Shown piece after piece: positions 1 to 9,298 of a stretch of 41,510 bases of DNA (positions within the stretch are counted from its first letter, which is position 1; every line of letters starts with the position of its first letter). The stretch is from CAYURP01 sp964447175 (GTDB taxonomy: Bacteria > Zixibacteria > MSB-5A5 > SM23-73-2). Location of the stretch: contig CAYURP010000025.1 in NCBI GenBank assembly GCA_964447175.1, positions 1 through 41,510 on the forward strand. Direction: 5' to 3'. The position numbers were made by a program, and so were the translations under genes. Below the pieces are notes generated by a model. The model ran no database searches, was not told the DNA's origin, and saw only the letters and a list, made by a program, of their open reading frames with translations.

Positions 1-506
1 TTTGGTCCTTTGAAATATTTCTTTCCAGGATATTTTTGAGGTACTCTTACAGGATCTAAATTAAAAAAGTAGTCGTCACTTTTAGTAAACCAGATGATAG
101 TTTCATATCGACCAGAGAACCGTTTATAGCAATGGAGACCATGTTCAAAATGCCATATAATACGATTGCGCATTTTCAAACCCAAATCTTTGAAGATCGG
201 ATATATAATAGTATCTAAAGGTATGATTGATCCGTTGTTAACGTAGTTACCAACCTGCCAACATATATTACCTCTGCTTGATAATGTACGGACACACTCT
301 CTGATAACCTCAGCTTGCTGTTCGATATATTTATCTAAAACTATTCTTTTCTCGTATTCTTTCCCCAGATTGTAAGGAGGTGAAGTAACGATCAACTGAA
401 TAGATTTATCGGGGATTTTTTGTAACAAATCTAAGCAATTGCCATGATATACAACAATATTTCCTAAAGGATCGAAATCTGAGGATATGTCAACTTTCTT
501 TAACAT
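1..506 (-). CDS. DNA methyltransferase (N6-adenine/N4-cytosine type), 3' part beyond window
   Basis: An open frame begins at ATG 506 and runs leftward off the window edge, giving 168 codons with no stop. Residues 41-46 read TSPPYN, the catalytic motif IV (S/N/D-PPY) of amino-DNA methyltransferases of the N6_N4_Mtase family. It is followed by alternating strands and helices (ICWQVGNYV, RIIWHFEHG) typical of the fold. Motif IV lies near the N-terminus, so the SAM-binding FxGxG motif should lie beyond the edge, the beta-class order. The product would methylate adenine N6 or cytosine N4 in a specific DNA site. No restriction partner is visible in the window, so I cannot say whether it is solitary or part of a restriction-modification or phage-defence locus. 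Only a weak GAAAG precedes the start. It differs from the methyltransferase at 12703-13854, which has its SAM motif first. Confidence 0.88.
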   Translation of the reverse strand, partial: MLKKVDISSDFDPLGNIVVYHGNCLDLLQKIPDKSIQLIVTSPPYNLGKEYEKRIVLDKYIEQQAEVIRECVRTLSSRGNICWQVGNYVNNGSIIPLDTIIYPIFKDLGLKMRNRIIWHFEHGLHCYKRFSGRYETIIWFTKSDDYFFNLDPVRVPQKYPGKKYFKGP

Positions 507-643
507 AAACTTTCAGTGATTTCAAAAGTACGATTTCAGTGAACTTTCTTTTAATACTATGTCAATAAACAAATTTACAATTAATTATCTTTTCGTCAAG
601 TTGTTTTTTATTGATCTTTGATAAACTCATATTATCTATTATC

Positions 644-707
644 TGTCATTGCGAACAAAGTGAAGCAATCTCATTGGATTGCCACGCCCTTCGGGCCCGC
701 AATGACA
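644..707. repeat. Dispersed palindromic element with perfect 10-bp terminal inverted repeats
   Basis: TGTCATTGCG at 644-653 is exactly mirrored by CGCAATGACA at 698-707. Nested inside are GCAATC (665-670) facing GATTGC (677-682) and the small hairpin GCCC-TTC-GGGC (686-696). Elements of the type TCATTGCGAG...GAAGCAATC...CGCAATGA are common intergenic repeats in many environmental bacterial genomes. This copy sits just downstream of the response-regulator gene, so it could also act as a transcript-end hairpin. Two short overlapping open frames over it are products of the repeat, not genes. Confidence 0.85.
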
Positions 708-767
708 AAATGGTTTTTCAGAAGTCTTTTAACAGGATATTCACTTACTTTAATAGTAGGTCTTGGT

Positions 768-2165
768 TTATTTTTCGAGCCGGATATCATATTTTTTCAT
801 CAAAGCTTGAAAATTTGATCTCTGCATGCCCACGTCTTTAGCGGATTTAGTTATGTTCCAGTCGTTTCTGGTTAAGGCGTCCAGAATAAAAGATTTCTCA
901 ATGCTTTCCACAGCAGATTCCCTGAGCTTCTTTTTTGAATCCTTTAACTCCTCCGAGGTCTTGGGGATGGGGGTATCGGGGTGAGCTATCTCGTCTTTGA
1001 CTGCAAAGGGAAGATGCTCTGTGGTTACAGCCTCCCCCTCAGCCATTACAATTGCCCTTTCGATTACATTCTCCAGCTGCCTTACGTTTCCGGGCCAGGT
1101 ATAGGCATTCAACATATTCATGGCATCAACGGATATGCTCTTAATGTTCTTGTTCATTTCCTTGGCGAATTTTTTTAAGAAGTGATAAGCTAAAAGGGGA
1201 ATGTCGTCTTTTCTTTCTCTTAAAGTGGGTATAGTGAGGCTCACCACGTTCAACCGGTAAAATAAGTCCTCGCGGAATCTTTTGTCTTCAACCAGCTTCT
1301 CCAGGTCCTTATTAGTGGCTACAATGAATCTTAAATCTACTTTTTTAGGCTTGACTCCTCCCACCGGTGTGAACTCTCTTTCCTGGATCACTCTCAATAG
1401 TTTGGACTGAATATTCGGGTTGATATCCCCAATCTCATCTAAAAAAATCGATCCGCCATCAGCTATCTCAAACAGTCCTGGTTTGGTAACTATTGCCCCG
1501 GTGAAGGAACCTTTTACGTGTCCGAAAAGCTCAGACTCCAGTAGCTCCTGGGCTAAGACGCTACAGTCTACCGGTACAAACGGCTTTTGTTTTCTAAGGC
1601 TGTTGAAATGGACGGCGCGGGCTATGAGCTCCTTGCCTGTTCCAGATTCGCCCCGAATCAGAATCGTGCTATCAGTGGGAGCGACTTTGCGAATTAACCT
1701 GTATACCTCCTGCATCCTGGGGCTGTTGCCAATAATGTTGTCGAATCCATATTTAGCCTCCAGCTCTTTTCGCAGGTAGATATTCTCATGAATTAGGCTT
1801 TTTTTTTCCATAGCTCTTTCCACCACAATCAGAACCTCATCCGGGGTGAAAGGCTTGGGGATGTAATCAAAAGCTCCCAGTTTCATTGCTTCCACTGCTG
1901 ATTGAACTGTGGAATAACCGGTAATCATAATAACCGCGATATCAGGATATTTTTCCCGGACCTTTTTGAGTACTTCTATACCATCGATCCCCGGCATTTT
2001 CATATCGGTTATCACGATGTCAAAGGGTTCTTTTTCCAGGAGCTCAAAAGCCTTTTGACCAGTAAGAGCGGTGGAGACCTGATGTTCGCCTTTTTCCAGT
2101 ATCTTGCGACAGCTTTTCAGGACGATCTCCTCGTCGTCCACCACTAATATTTTGGCTTTTGACAT
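768..2165 (-). CDS. NtrC-family sigma-54-dependent response regulator
   Basis: 465 residues in the classical three-domain order. The receiver domain (about 4-118) has acidic pocket D10/D11, phospho-acceptor D54 (TDMKMPG), T82 and K104. The AAA+ domain (about 143-375) has Walker A GESGTGKE at 172-179, the sigma-54 contact loop GSFTGA at 219-224 (the usual form is GAFTGA; the Ala to Ser change occurs naturally) and Walker B FLDE ending at 243-244. A Fis-type helix-turn-helix lies at the C-terminus (SAKDVGMQRSNFQALMKKY). It activates RNA polymerase carrying sigma-54 when phosphorylated. Its ATG directly follows the TAA of the upstream kinase gene with no spacer, and an AGAGGA ribosome site lies inside the kinase 3' end, so the two are co-transcribed partners. 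The target genes cannot be told from the sequence. Confidence 0.95.
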   Translation of the reverse strand: MSKAKILVVDDEEIVLKSCRKILEKGEHQVSTALTGQKAFELLEKEPFDIVITDMKMPGIDGIEVLKKVREKYPDIAVIMITGYSTVQSAVEAMKLGAFDYIPKPFTPDEVLIVVERAMEKKSLIHENIYLRKELEAKYGFDNIIGNSPRMQEVYRLIRKVAPTDSTILIRGESGTGKELIARAVHFNSLRKQKPFVPVDCSVLAQELLESELFGHVKGSFTGAIVTKPGLFEIADGGSIFLDEIGDINPNIQSKLLRVIQEREFTPVGGVKPKKVDLRFIVATNKDLEKLVEDKRFREDLFYRLNVVSLTIPTLRERKDDIPLLAYHFLKKFAKEMNKNIKSISVDAMNMLNAYTWPGNVRQLENVIERAIVMAEGEAVTTEHLPFAVKDEIAHPDTPIPKTSEELKDSKKKLRESAVESIEKSFILDALTRNDWNITKSAKDVGMQRSNFQALMKKYDIRLEK

Positions 2166-3755
2166 TTACTGGTTCCTCTTTTTTTCCGTTTGAGAGGTTT
2201 TCTCTTCTATTGGTAACTTTATTTTAAAAGTACTTCCCTTTCCCACCTGACTTTTAACATCTAATCTGCCTCTATGTTTTTCAATTATGCCGTAGCTTAC
2301 AGAAAGACCCAAGCCTGTCCCTCTTCCCTGTTTCTTGGTTGTAAAGAAAGGATCAAAGATTTTTCTCATGTTCTCCTCCGGTATGCCGGCGCCGGTATCG
2401 GAAAAACCAATGGTTACCATATGATCTTCGATCCCTGAGGTTATGGTTAGAGTTCCTCCACCGGGCATGGCTTCAATCGCATTCAGGAGAATATTTATAA
2501 ATACCTGCTGGATTTGCCCCACATCTATCATTATCCTAGGAATGTCTGGTTTAATCTTCTTCTCAATTTTAATACTCTGCATACTGGCTTGGTGGGAAAT
2601 CAGATCAATGGATTTTTCTATTACCTCATTTAAATCTGTGAGTGCTTTGTCCGGCTCGGTCTGCCGGGCAAAGTCCAGAAGACCTTTGACGATTTTTTTA
2701 CAGCGGTTGGTCTCATTTACTATAACCTCCAGATCCTCCTTTTCCGGATCTCCCTCTTTTTTCTCTTGAAGCAGGAGAGAGGAGTAGGTCAGAACTCCGG
2801 TTAGCGGGCTGTTGATCTCGTGAGCCACACCAGCCGCCAGTTTACCTAAAGAAGCCAGTTTCTCCGATTGAAACAGCTGGTTCTCAGCCTTCCTTAACTC
2901 TTCAGTCCGCAGTTCTACCTTCTGTTCTAAAGTTTTCCCCCAATCGATTAACTTCTCGTCCGCTCTTTTCAGGTCTGAGGTCATTTGGTTAAATGAGGAC
3001 GCCAGTTGCCCGATTTCACTTTCATCTTTAAGAGGAATGGAATAGCTCAGGTTACCTTCAGCGATTTTCTGGGTTCCTTTAACTAATTCTCTTACCGGTC
3101 GAGTGACATATCTATTGATGGAGATGCTTATAGTCACTGCGATCACCAGGAAGGCTATCAAAGCAAAGATGATCATCTTATTTTGAGCTTCTTTAATCTC
3201 CTGATCCACATCCGCCAAGGACATTCCGATGTCCAATACCCCCAGCACTTTCTGTTCCGGAGGATGGGCATGACAGTCCGGGGTATAACAATCTGGTTCA
3301 TTATATATGGCAGAAATTACTCCTAGAACCCTATGACCTGCTTTGGATGTGAAAACTCTGGAACGTTCTGGGGTATCCAGCCTCTCCAGAGGTTTCTCCG
3401 CTGAATGGCAGGCATAGCAAGCCTCGGCTTTCTTGTCCACCATCTGCCCCATATCATTCTTCTCAGAGGAGAACATTATCTGCCCCTCTTTATTGAAAAC
3501 CCTGATCTTCTCCAAGCCCTCCTGTTGCCCGAGGTTTTCAATCATCTGATACAAATCCTCCCTTAGGTTTCTGAGCATATCATACCGGGTGCTTCTTCTT
3601 ATGGTCTCACTTATCCTGAAAGCACCTCGCATCACCTCAGCCGTGAGTTGCCTTTTTTGAGAGGCAATGTTAACGTAGGCAAAGATACCTAAGGTCAACG
3701 TTGATATTAGTCCCACCACCAGAATTAACCTTGCGCCAATACTTTTAGGCCACAT
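2166..3755 (-). CDS. Membrane sensor histidine kinase with c-type haem-binding sensor domain
   Basis: 529 residues. A transmembrane helix at about 9-29 is followed by a periplasmic sensor domain containing CYACH (113-117), a canonical CxxCH haem c site, and C156-x4-C161-H162, a looser CxxxxCH site. A second membrane helix spans about 194-213, then HAMP (214-268), a short coiled coil, HisKA with phospho-acceptor H312 (AGVAHEINSPL) and an HATPase_c domain with N, G1 (DTGAGIPEE), F and G2 (GRGTGLGLS) boxes. It autophosphorylates and passes phosphate to the NtrC-type regulator encoded immediately downstream. Covalent haem in the periplasm suggests sensing of redox state, oxygen, NO or another haem ligand. 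That is inferred from the haem motifs. An AAGAGGA ribosome site precedes the ATG. Periplasmic c-haem sensor kinases are known from metal-reducing and anaerobic bacteria. Confidence 0.93.
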   Translation of the reverse strand: MWPKSIGARLILVVGLISTLTLGIFAYVNIASQKRQLTAEVMRGAFRISETIRRSTRYDMLRNLREDLYQMIENLGQQEGLEKIRVFNKEGQIMFSSEKNDMGQMVDKKAEACYACHSAEKPLERLDTPERSRVFTSKAGHRVLGVISAIYNEPDCYTPDCHAHPPEQKVLGVLDIGMSLADVDQEIKEAQNKMIIFALIAFLVIAVTISISINRYVTRPVRELVKGTQKIAEGNLSYSIPLKDESEIGQLASSFNQMTSDLKRADEKLIDWGKTLEQKVELRTEELRKAENQLFQSEKLASLGKLAAGVAHEINSPLTGVLTYSSLLLQEKKEGDPEKEDLEVIVNETNRCKKIVKGLLDFARQTEPDKALTDLNEVIEKSIDLISHQASMQSIKIEKKIKPDIPRIMIDVGQIQQVFINILLNAIEAMPGGGTLTITSGIEDHMVTIGFSDTGAGIPEENMRKIFDPFFTTKKQGRGTGLGLSVSYGIIEKHRGRLDVKSQVGKGSTFKIKLPIEEKTSQTEKKRNQ

Positions 3756-3892
3756 AAACTATCCTCTTGTTAGTGAATTATTTCACAATATATCAATTAT
3801 TATACGAAAGCTGATAGCCAACATTAATGTAAAAAATCAAACTGAATTGTGTTCTGCCTGCCTGGTAAATTAAACCAATCATTGCCAACCTA

Positions 3893-4627
3893 TTACAATT
3901 TTCCTTCTTGAAACTTTTCTAAAAAGAGCTTTCCCTGTTTTAGTTTTCCATAAGTAAAGTTATGGAACCAGTCCCCTACGTTTAAGTAGATGCCCTTCCC
4001 TAAATCCTGGAGCAGGGGATTATGGGTGTGACCCATTATTACTGCATCATAACCTTCCTCGATTTTCCCCCGGGCAAAGTTTAAATAATCCTTGAGGTAT
4101 TGTTCCTTTTTGGAAGTATGGGATCGACTTAAGCTGGCAACTTTTTTTGCAAGGGGAATTCCCAGATCAGGTGGCAGCTGACGGTAAAGCCAGATGTTGA
4201 ATCTGTTTCTCAAAATTTTTTTCAGGATCCGATAGCCCCTGTCTTTTTTTGCCAGACCATCCCCGTGAATGATAAAAAATCTTTTACCCTGATGTTCTGT
4301 AGATATTGATTCTTTACATATATCAATTCCTATCTCTTTGGTGATAAATTCTCCCAGCCAGAAATCGTGATTCCCGGGGACATATTTTATCTTCACACCG
4401 TCCCGGGTAAGTTCCTTGAGCTTGGTCAAAACACCGAAATGCGTTTTGGGCATAACGTTTTCATATTCAAACCAGAACTCGAACAGATCGCCCAGAACAT
4501 ATAGGTACTCGCCGTCCTTTTTAATCTGATCCAGAAGATCTAATAGCCTCTTCTTTTTTAATTTTTCCATTTGCTCCGAATCCGCTCCCAGGTGAGCGTC
4601 CGACAGAAAATATACCACTTCTCTCAT
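3893..4627 (-). CDS. lpxH: UDP-2,3-diacylglucosamine hydrolase-like metallophosphoesterase (LpxH family)
   Basis: 244 residues, the usual LpxH length. The five calcineurin-type metal motifs are present: SDAHLG (D10, H12), GDLFEFW (D47), GNHD (85-88), HGD (121-123) and GHTH (199-202). The GDLFEFW and NVGDW signatures are the LpxH forms rather than those of generic phosphoesterases. LpxH cleaves the pyrophosphate of UDP-2,3-diacylglucosamine to give lipid X, the fourth step of lipid A synthesis, at the inner face of the cytoplasmic membrane. This indicates a lipopolysaccharide-making outer membrane, in agreement with the barrel proteins in the window. The gene is transcribed divergently from murA across a 280-bp spacer. 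The symbol is given by family; a related phosphoesterase with another nucleotide substrate is possible. Confidence 0.8.
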   Translation of the reverse strand: MREVVYFLSDAHLGADSEQMEKLKKKRLLDLLDQIKKDGEYLYVLGDLFEFWFEYENVMPKTHFGVLTKLKELTRDGVKIKYVPGNHDFWLGEFITKEIGIDICKESISTEHQGKRFFIIHGDGLAKKDRGYRILKKILRNRFNIWLYRQLPPDLGIPLAKKVASLSRSHTSKKEQYLKDYLNFARGKIEEGYDAVIMGHTHNPLLQDLGKGIYLNVGDWFHNFTYGKLKQGKLFLEKFQEGKL

Positions 4628-4907
4628 ATATAGCTAAGGTAATAGAAATGCAAATCCAAGGCAAATAAATTCTATAGCAGTTAATTCGGGTTTTATTTAA
4701 TTATTTTTAAACCCGGTTAGAATTATTGTGTCCAATCATATGGAAGAACTAAAAAGGAAAGTGGATTTTTAATTAGGGAGTTTCACAATTCAAGAAAATA
4801 TCTTCAAGTCCAGTTCTTTGTTTTCTTGACTTTTTATATAAATAGGATTACTTAAGGTGTAAATGAATTATTAAATTTATTAGAAATTTTCGTATCTATT
4901 TAGGAAG
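4628..4907. promoter_or_regulatory. Divergent AT-rich promoter region between lpxH-like gene and murA
   Basis: This 280-bp spacer separates two divergent genes, so it must hold start signals for both. A TTGACT at 4826-4831 could be a -35 hexamer for murA, but no good -10 lies 16-18 bases downstream, so I do not assign a promoter precisely. I see no ORF, repeat or structured RNA here. Confidence 0.4.
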
Positions 4908-6170
4908 ATGGATAAGTTCGTAATTGAGGGTGGAGAGAGGCTTTCCGGCACGGTAAAAATTGGAGGGGCAAAGAATGCGGTTTTGCCCATTATGGTTGCC
5001 TCTCTTTTAGCGGAGAAGGGCGAAACCATTATTAACCAGGTGCCCAACTTGGCTGATATCGACACAATGGTTCAGGTGTTGAAATATCTGGGAGCTGAGG
5101 TTAAAAGGGACCTAAAAGATAAAAAGGTATCTATTAAAGCGGATAACCTTCGATCTTCTGAGGCTCCCTATGATCTGGTGAGCAGGATGAGGGCTTCATT
5201 TTTGGTTTTGGGTCCTATTTTAGCCCGGCTGGGAAAGGCGAAAGTCTCTTTGCCCGGGGGATGCGTTATCGGACAGAGACCGGTTAACCTGCACCTTCTT
5301 GGTCTGCAGAGGCTGGGTACTAAACTCAAGGAGGAGCACGGTTATATTGTGGCCTCCTGTGACCGGTTAAAAGGGGCAACCATCTGTTTTGATCGTCCCA
5401 CCCATACTGGAACTGAGAACCTGATGATGGCTGCAGTCTTAGGAGAGGGCAGGACAACTTTGATAAATGCCGCCTGTGATCCGGAGGTAGTTGATCTGGC
5501 GGGTGTTTTAAACTTAATGGGAGCAAAAATGGAAGGAGCCGGAACCTCCACCATAACCATCAAAGGAGTGAAAAGGCTCAAAGCTGTGGAATATACTCCC
5601 ATTTCCGATAGGCTGGAAACAGGGACTTTTATGATGGCAGCAGGAATAACCGGAGGATATATAGAGATAAGGAATGCCGGATTAGATCACCTGAGGATGG
5701 TCACCCAGAAACTTAAGGAGATGGGTCTGGATATACAGGAAAACAAGGGGAGGGCAAAGGTCAAAGGTCCTAAAAAATTGAAGGAGGTCTCGGTTACAAC
5801 CTACCCTCATCCTGGTTTTCCCACCGATCTTCAAGCTTCCATTATGGCTTTAGCATCTGTGGCTGAAGGAGGATCGGAGATCCGGGAGACTGTTTTTGAG
5901 GAGAGATTCACCCATGTTATGGAATTAAACCGCTTAGGAGCCGATATAAAGGTTGAAGGAGACAAAGCTATTATCTTTGGTGTTCCCAAAATCAGAGGGG
6001 CTACTGTTATGGCATCCGATATTCGGGCAGGTGCCGGGTTAGTTCTGGCAGGTTTGGCAGCTGAAGGATTAACCGAGGTTCTAAGGGTTTATCATATCGA
6101 CAGGGGATATGAAGACTTCGAAACTAAACTGGCAACTCTGGGGGCCAGAATAGAAAGGATTAAAGATTAA
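4908..6170 (+). CDS. murA: UDP-N-acetylglucosamine 1-carboxyvinyltransferase MurA
   Basis: 420 residues, full length for the family. MurA transfers enolpyruvate from phosphoenolpyruvate to UDP-GlcNAc, the first committed step of peptidoglycan synthesis, in the cytoplasm. The catalytic K22-N23 pair is present (GGAKNAVLP), and the fosfomycin-target cysteine is present as C119 in PGGCVIGQRPVNLHL (Cys115 in E. coli numbering), so the enzyme should be fosfomycin-sensitive by this criterion. The two-domain inside-out barrel repeats run through to the terminal GYEDFETKLATLGARIE. An AGGA lies just upstream of the ATG, with rather tight spacing. The stop codon TAA directly abuts the ATG of the following gene, indicating a two-gene transcript with the peptidase-barrel fusion. 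Confidence 0.97.
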   Translation: MDKFVIEGGERLSGTVKIGGAKNAVLPIMVASLLAEKGETIINQVPNLADIDTMVQVLKYLGAEVKRDLKDKKVSIKADNLRSSEAPYDLVSRMRASFLVLGPILARLGKAKVSLPGGCVIGQRPVNLHLLGLQRLGTKLKEEHGYIVASCDRLKGATICFDRPTHTGTENLMMAAVLGEGRTTLINAACDPEVVDLAGVLNLMGAKMEGAGTSTITIKGVKRLKAVEYTPISDRLETGTFMMAAGITGGYIEIRNAGLDHLRMVTQKLKEMGLDIQENKGRAKVKGPKKLKEVSVTTYPHPGFPTDLQASIMALASVAEGGSEIRETVFEERFTHVMELNRLGADIKVEGDKAIIFGVPKIRGATVMASDIRAGAGLVLAGLAAEGLTEVLRVYHIDRGYEDFETKLATLGARIERIKD

Positions 6171-9100
6171 ATGTTAATATCAAAAATAAACTTTCTGCGA
6201 AAGCCTCTGCGGGGATTGATGGGGGCATTGGTTTTTCTATTTTTTATTCTGATTTCAAACACCTTTGCCCAGGATCGGTATTTCGGCAAAAACAAAGTCC
6301 AGTATCAGGATTTCGACTGGTATTTTATCCAAACCCGGCATTTCGATATTTACTATTATCAGAATGGCTATACCATAGCCAGTTTCGCAGCAGAGGTTTT
6401 AGAGGACGCATATCTGGAGGTTAAAGAGGAACTTGATTATTCTCTCAGGAAAAGGATTCCGGTAATCCTGTACAACTCCCCGGATCAATTTCAACAGACC
6501 AATGTGGTTCCGGAGTTGATTGAGGAGGGCGTGGGTGGTTTCACCGAAACCTTTAAAACCAGGATAGTGGTTCCCTTCAACGGTTCCTATGAGGATTTCA
6601 GGCACGTTTTGCATCACGAGTTAACCCATGCGGTAACTTTCGATATGCTTTACGGAAACATTCTGGGTTCGATTTTAAGCCGGCAATATCTTTTCCGTTT
6701 ACCTTTATGGTTTGCAGAGGGATATGCTGAATACTCCTCCAGGCACGGCTGGGATCTGGAAGCGGATATGGTTCTAAGGGATGCTACCATAAATGGATAC
6801 CTGGCACCGTTGGATTATGTCGGAGGTTATCTGGTCTATAAAGAGGGGCAGTCGGTTTTGCTTTATATTGCAGAAAAATATGGTGAGGAGAAAATCGCCG
6901 AGATCCTATACAAAGGAAGAATGCATTTGAGCATGGACAAAGCTCTGAAAAGTGCTATCGGTATGGATACCCAAACCCTATCAGAGGAATGGATGAAAGC
7001 CATGCGTAAGGAGTACTGGCCGGAGATAGCTTCCCGGGACGAGCCTAAGGATTTCGCCAAACAGCTCACCTTTCATCCCAAGGATGGCTCCTATGTTAAT
7101 GAGAAACCCCAGTTTTCGCCCCAGGGAGACAGATTAGCCATTTTCTCGGACAGGAGCGATTATACCGAGATTTATGTTATATCAGCAATAGATGGGAAAG
7201 TGATTGATCGAGTGATCAAAGGGGAAAGATCGGGTGATCTGGAATCTTTACATTCATATGTGAGCGGGCTGAGCTGGTCTCCGGATGGAAAAAGCCTGGC
7301 TTTTGTTACCAAATCAAACGGAAAGAACGTTCTGAGCCTGGTTCGGGTAAAGGATAAAAAGATCTACAAGAGAATCAAATTAAGATTCGATTCCATTTTC
7401 TCACCCTCCTGGAATCCTGCAGGTGATCAAATTGCCTTTGTGGGTTTGAAAAATGGTCAGACCGACATCTATTACTACGATCTTGCAAGTTCGAATCTGG
7501 TTCAGCTTACAGACGATCAATATGATGATAGAGAGCCGGCTTTCTCACCTGATGGAAAAGCTATTGCCTTTTCCTCGGATCGACCCATTTCCAAAGAATC
7601 AATCTCAGATTCCTCATTTATTTATGGACATTATAATCTGTTTGTTATGGATCTGGATAAAAGAAAAATAACCGAATTAACGACTAATGAGGGGAATAAC
7701 CATTCCCCCACCTGGTCTCCGGATGGAAAAAAAATCTGTTTTGTATCCGATCGAAATGGAATAAGAAATCTCTATATCCGAGAGCTGGATAGCCAAGAGG
7801 TCTATCCCATCACTAATATTTTATCCGGTTGTTTTTCACCTACCTGGTCTCCGGATGGTGAGGATATTGCTTTCTCCGCATTTCACATGGGTGGATGGGA
7901 CATATTTGTTATTAAGGACATCAAACCAATAAATGTGAATAAAGAGGAATTGGCTCTGACTCCATTTTTATTAAATCAAAAGGTTGATACTTTAAAAGAA
8001 GAGAAAAAGGAACCTACCAAACCGGAGCTGGATTTGAGTTCATATGTATTTAAAGCCGGGGAAAGCGAGCTGGATTCTCTGGTAAGAAAAAGCATCGCGG
8101 ATAAAGAGATAGAAAAAGATACCTTAGCTTATAAGTTACCCAATGGCGAATACAAAAAGAGTAAATACAAATTGAGATTCACCCCGGATCTGGTTTCGGG
8201 TGCACTTTCCTATGATACCTTCTATGGGTTTAGCGGCCAGTCCTTTATTATGATCTCAGATATCTTCGGAAACCACACCTTCTATATAGCTACGGATCTG
8301 ATCAATACCATCGATCAGAGCAACTTCCAGGTTATATACCTGAACTCAACAAACAGGCTGGATTTCGGAGTTGGGATCTTTCATACCAAATATTATTATA
8401 TAGATTACTGGGATCGGTTGTTCTCGGATAGGTTATACGGAGCATTAGGGGCTTTGAGTTTTCCCCTGAGCAAATATACCCGGTTCGATCTGGGCTTGAT
8501 CCATCTTTCGATTGACAGAAGATACTATGATCCGCCCTTTGACGACAGGTCAGCCAAGGTGGGTGTGTTAAGCTTGTCCTGGATAAATGACACGGCCCTG
8601 TGGGGTATAACCGGCCCGGTGAACGGCAGCAGAAAGATGGTGGGCTTTGATTATTCACCTGACATCTCTACCAGAAGCGTTTCCTATCGTTCCTTTTGGC
8701 TGGACTACAGGAAATACTGGCACTTTAGAAAAGGATATGACTTCGTTTTCAGGTTCACCGGAGGAAGAAGCGACGGCAAGGATCCGGAACAGTTCTTTAT
8801 GGGAGGTATATCCAACTGGATCGGTCCCCGGCTGGCAACAGAACAGATCTATGGAGTAAACGACCTGTATTTTGCCACCATTGTCACTCCTCTGCGAGGC
8901 TATAGGTATTATGAGGTCACCGGAACAAGATATGCCCTGGCTAATCTGGAATTAAGATATCCTTTCATCGATCAGTTAGCCATGAGATTCCCCCTGCCCA
9001 TTCTTCTCACCCGGGTAAACGGCAACATATTCTTTGATATTGGTTCTGCCTGGTATGACACTGAGAAATGGAAAGGCGGAACCACCGAAGGAGGCTCCAG

Positions 9101-9248
9101 GTTAAAGGATCTGAAAGCTGGTTTTGGATTTGGCGCCAGAGCCAATCTGGCGATATTGGTGTTGAAGTTCGATTTAGCCTGGGGCACAGATTTTAAGTCC
9201 GTTTCCGCCCACCCCATCTCCTACTTCTCCTTAGGGGCCGAGTTCTAA
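6171..9248 (+). CDS. Exported metallopeptidase / PD40 beta-propeller / outer-membrane barrel fusion
   Basis: 1025 residues. A signal peptide (hydrophobic 13-30, cleavage likely after A33, TFA-QD) is followed by a peptidase-MA-like gluzincin domain with HELTH at 149-153 (zinc ligands H149 and H153, catalytic E150) and the third ligand E183 in WFAEGYAEY. About six PD40/TolB-type propeller blades follow (about 305-595), each with the core F/W-S-P-x-G-D-x-I-A-F. The last 350 residues are rich in aromatic, alternating strands and end in YFSLGAEF, the closing strand type of Omp85/D15 barrels. I infer an outer-membrane protein with a large periplasmic protease-propeller part. Its role may be in envelope-protein handling or processing, but the substrate is unknown. 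It starts immediately after murA. Such multi-domain fusions occur in FCB candidate phyla. Confidence 0.88.
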   Translation: MLISKINFLRKPLRGLMGALVFLFFILISNTFAQDRYFGKNKVQYQDFDWYFIQTRHFDIYYYQNGYTIASFAAEVLEDAYLEVKEELDYSLRKRIPVILYNSPDQFQQTNVVPELIEEGVGGFTETFKTRIVVPFNGSYEDFRHVLHHELTHAVTFDMLYGNILGSILSRQYLFRLPLWFAEGYAEYSSRHGWDLEADMVLRDATINGYLAPLDYVGGYLVYKEGQSVLLYIAEKYGEEKIAEILYKGRMHLSMDKALKSAIGMDTQTLSEEWMKAMRKEYWPEIASRDEPKDFAKQLTFHPKDGSYVNEKPQFSPQGDRLAIFSDRSDYTEIYVISAIDGKVIDRVIKGERSGDLESLHSYVSGLSWSPDGKSLAFVTKSNGKNVLSLVRVKDKKIYKRIKLRFDSIFSPSWNPAGDQIAFVGLKNGQTDIYYYDLASSNLVQLTDDQYDDREPAFSPDGKAIAFSSDRPISKESISDSSFIYGHYNLFVMDLDKRKITELTTNEGNNHSPTWSPDGKKICFVSDRNGIRNLYIRELDSQEVYPITNILSGCFSPTWSPDGEDIAFSAFHMGGWDIFVIKDIKPINVNKEELALTPFLLNQKVDTLKEEKKEPTKPELDLSSYVFKAGESELDSLVRKSIADKEIEKDTLAYKLPNGEYKKSKYKLRFTPDLVSGALSYDTFYGFSGQSFIMISDIFGNHTFYIATDLINTIDQSNFQVIYLNSTNRLDFGVGIFHTKYYYIDYWDRLFSDRLYGALGALSFPLSKYTRFDLGLIHLSIDRRYYDPPFDDRSAKVGVLSLSWINDTALWGITGPVNGSRKMVGFDYSPDISTRSVSYRSFWLDYRKYWHFRKGYDFVFRFTGGRSDGKDPEQFFMGGISNWIGPRLATEQIYGVNDLYFATIVTPLRGYRYYEVTGTRYALANLELRYPFIDQLAMRFPLPILLTRVNGNIFFDIGSAWYDTEKWKGGTTEGGSRLKDLKAGFGFGARANLAILVLKFDLAWGTDFKSVSAHPISYFSLGAEF

Positions 9249-9298
9249 ATAGGTTTTTAGTCAATTGGTTATTAGTAGTTAGACAAAACAATAATTCA

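Noticed and set aside
611..841. Two overlapping plus-strand ORFs (76 and 66 residues)
   Set aside because: They read through the palindromic repeat 644-707 and the 3' end of the response-regulator gene, have no ribosome site, and look like the usual translations of this repeat family.
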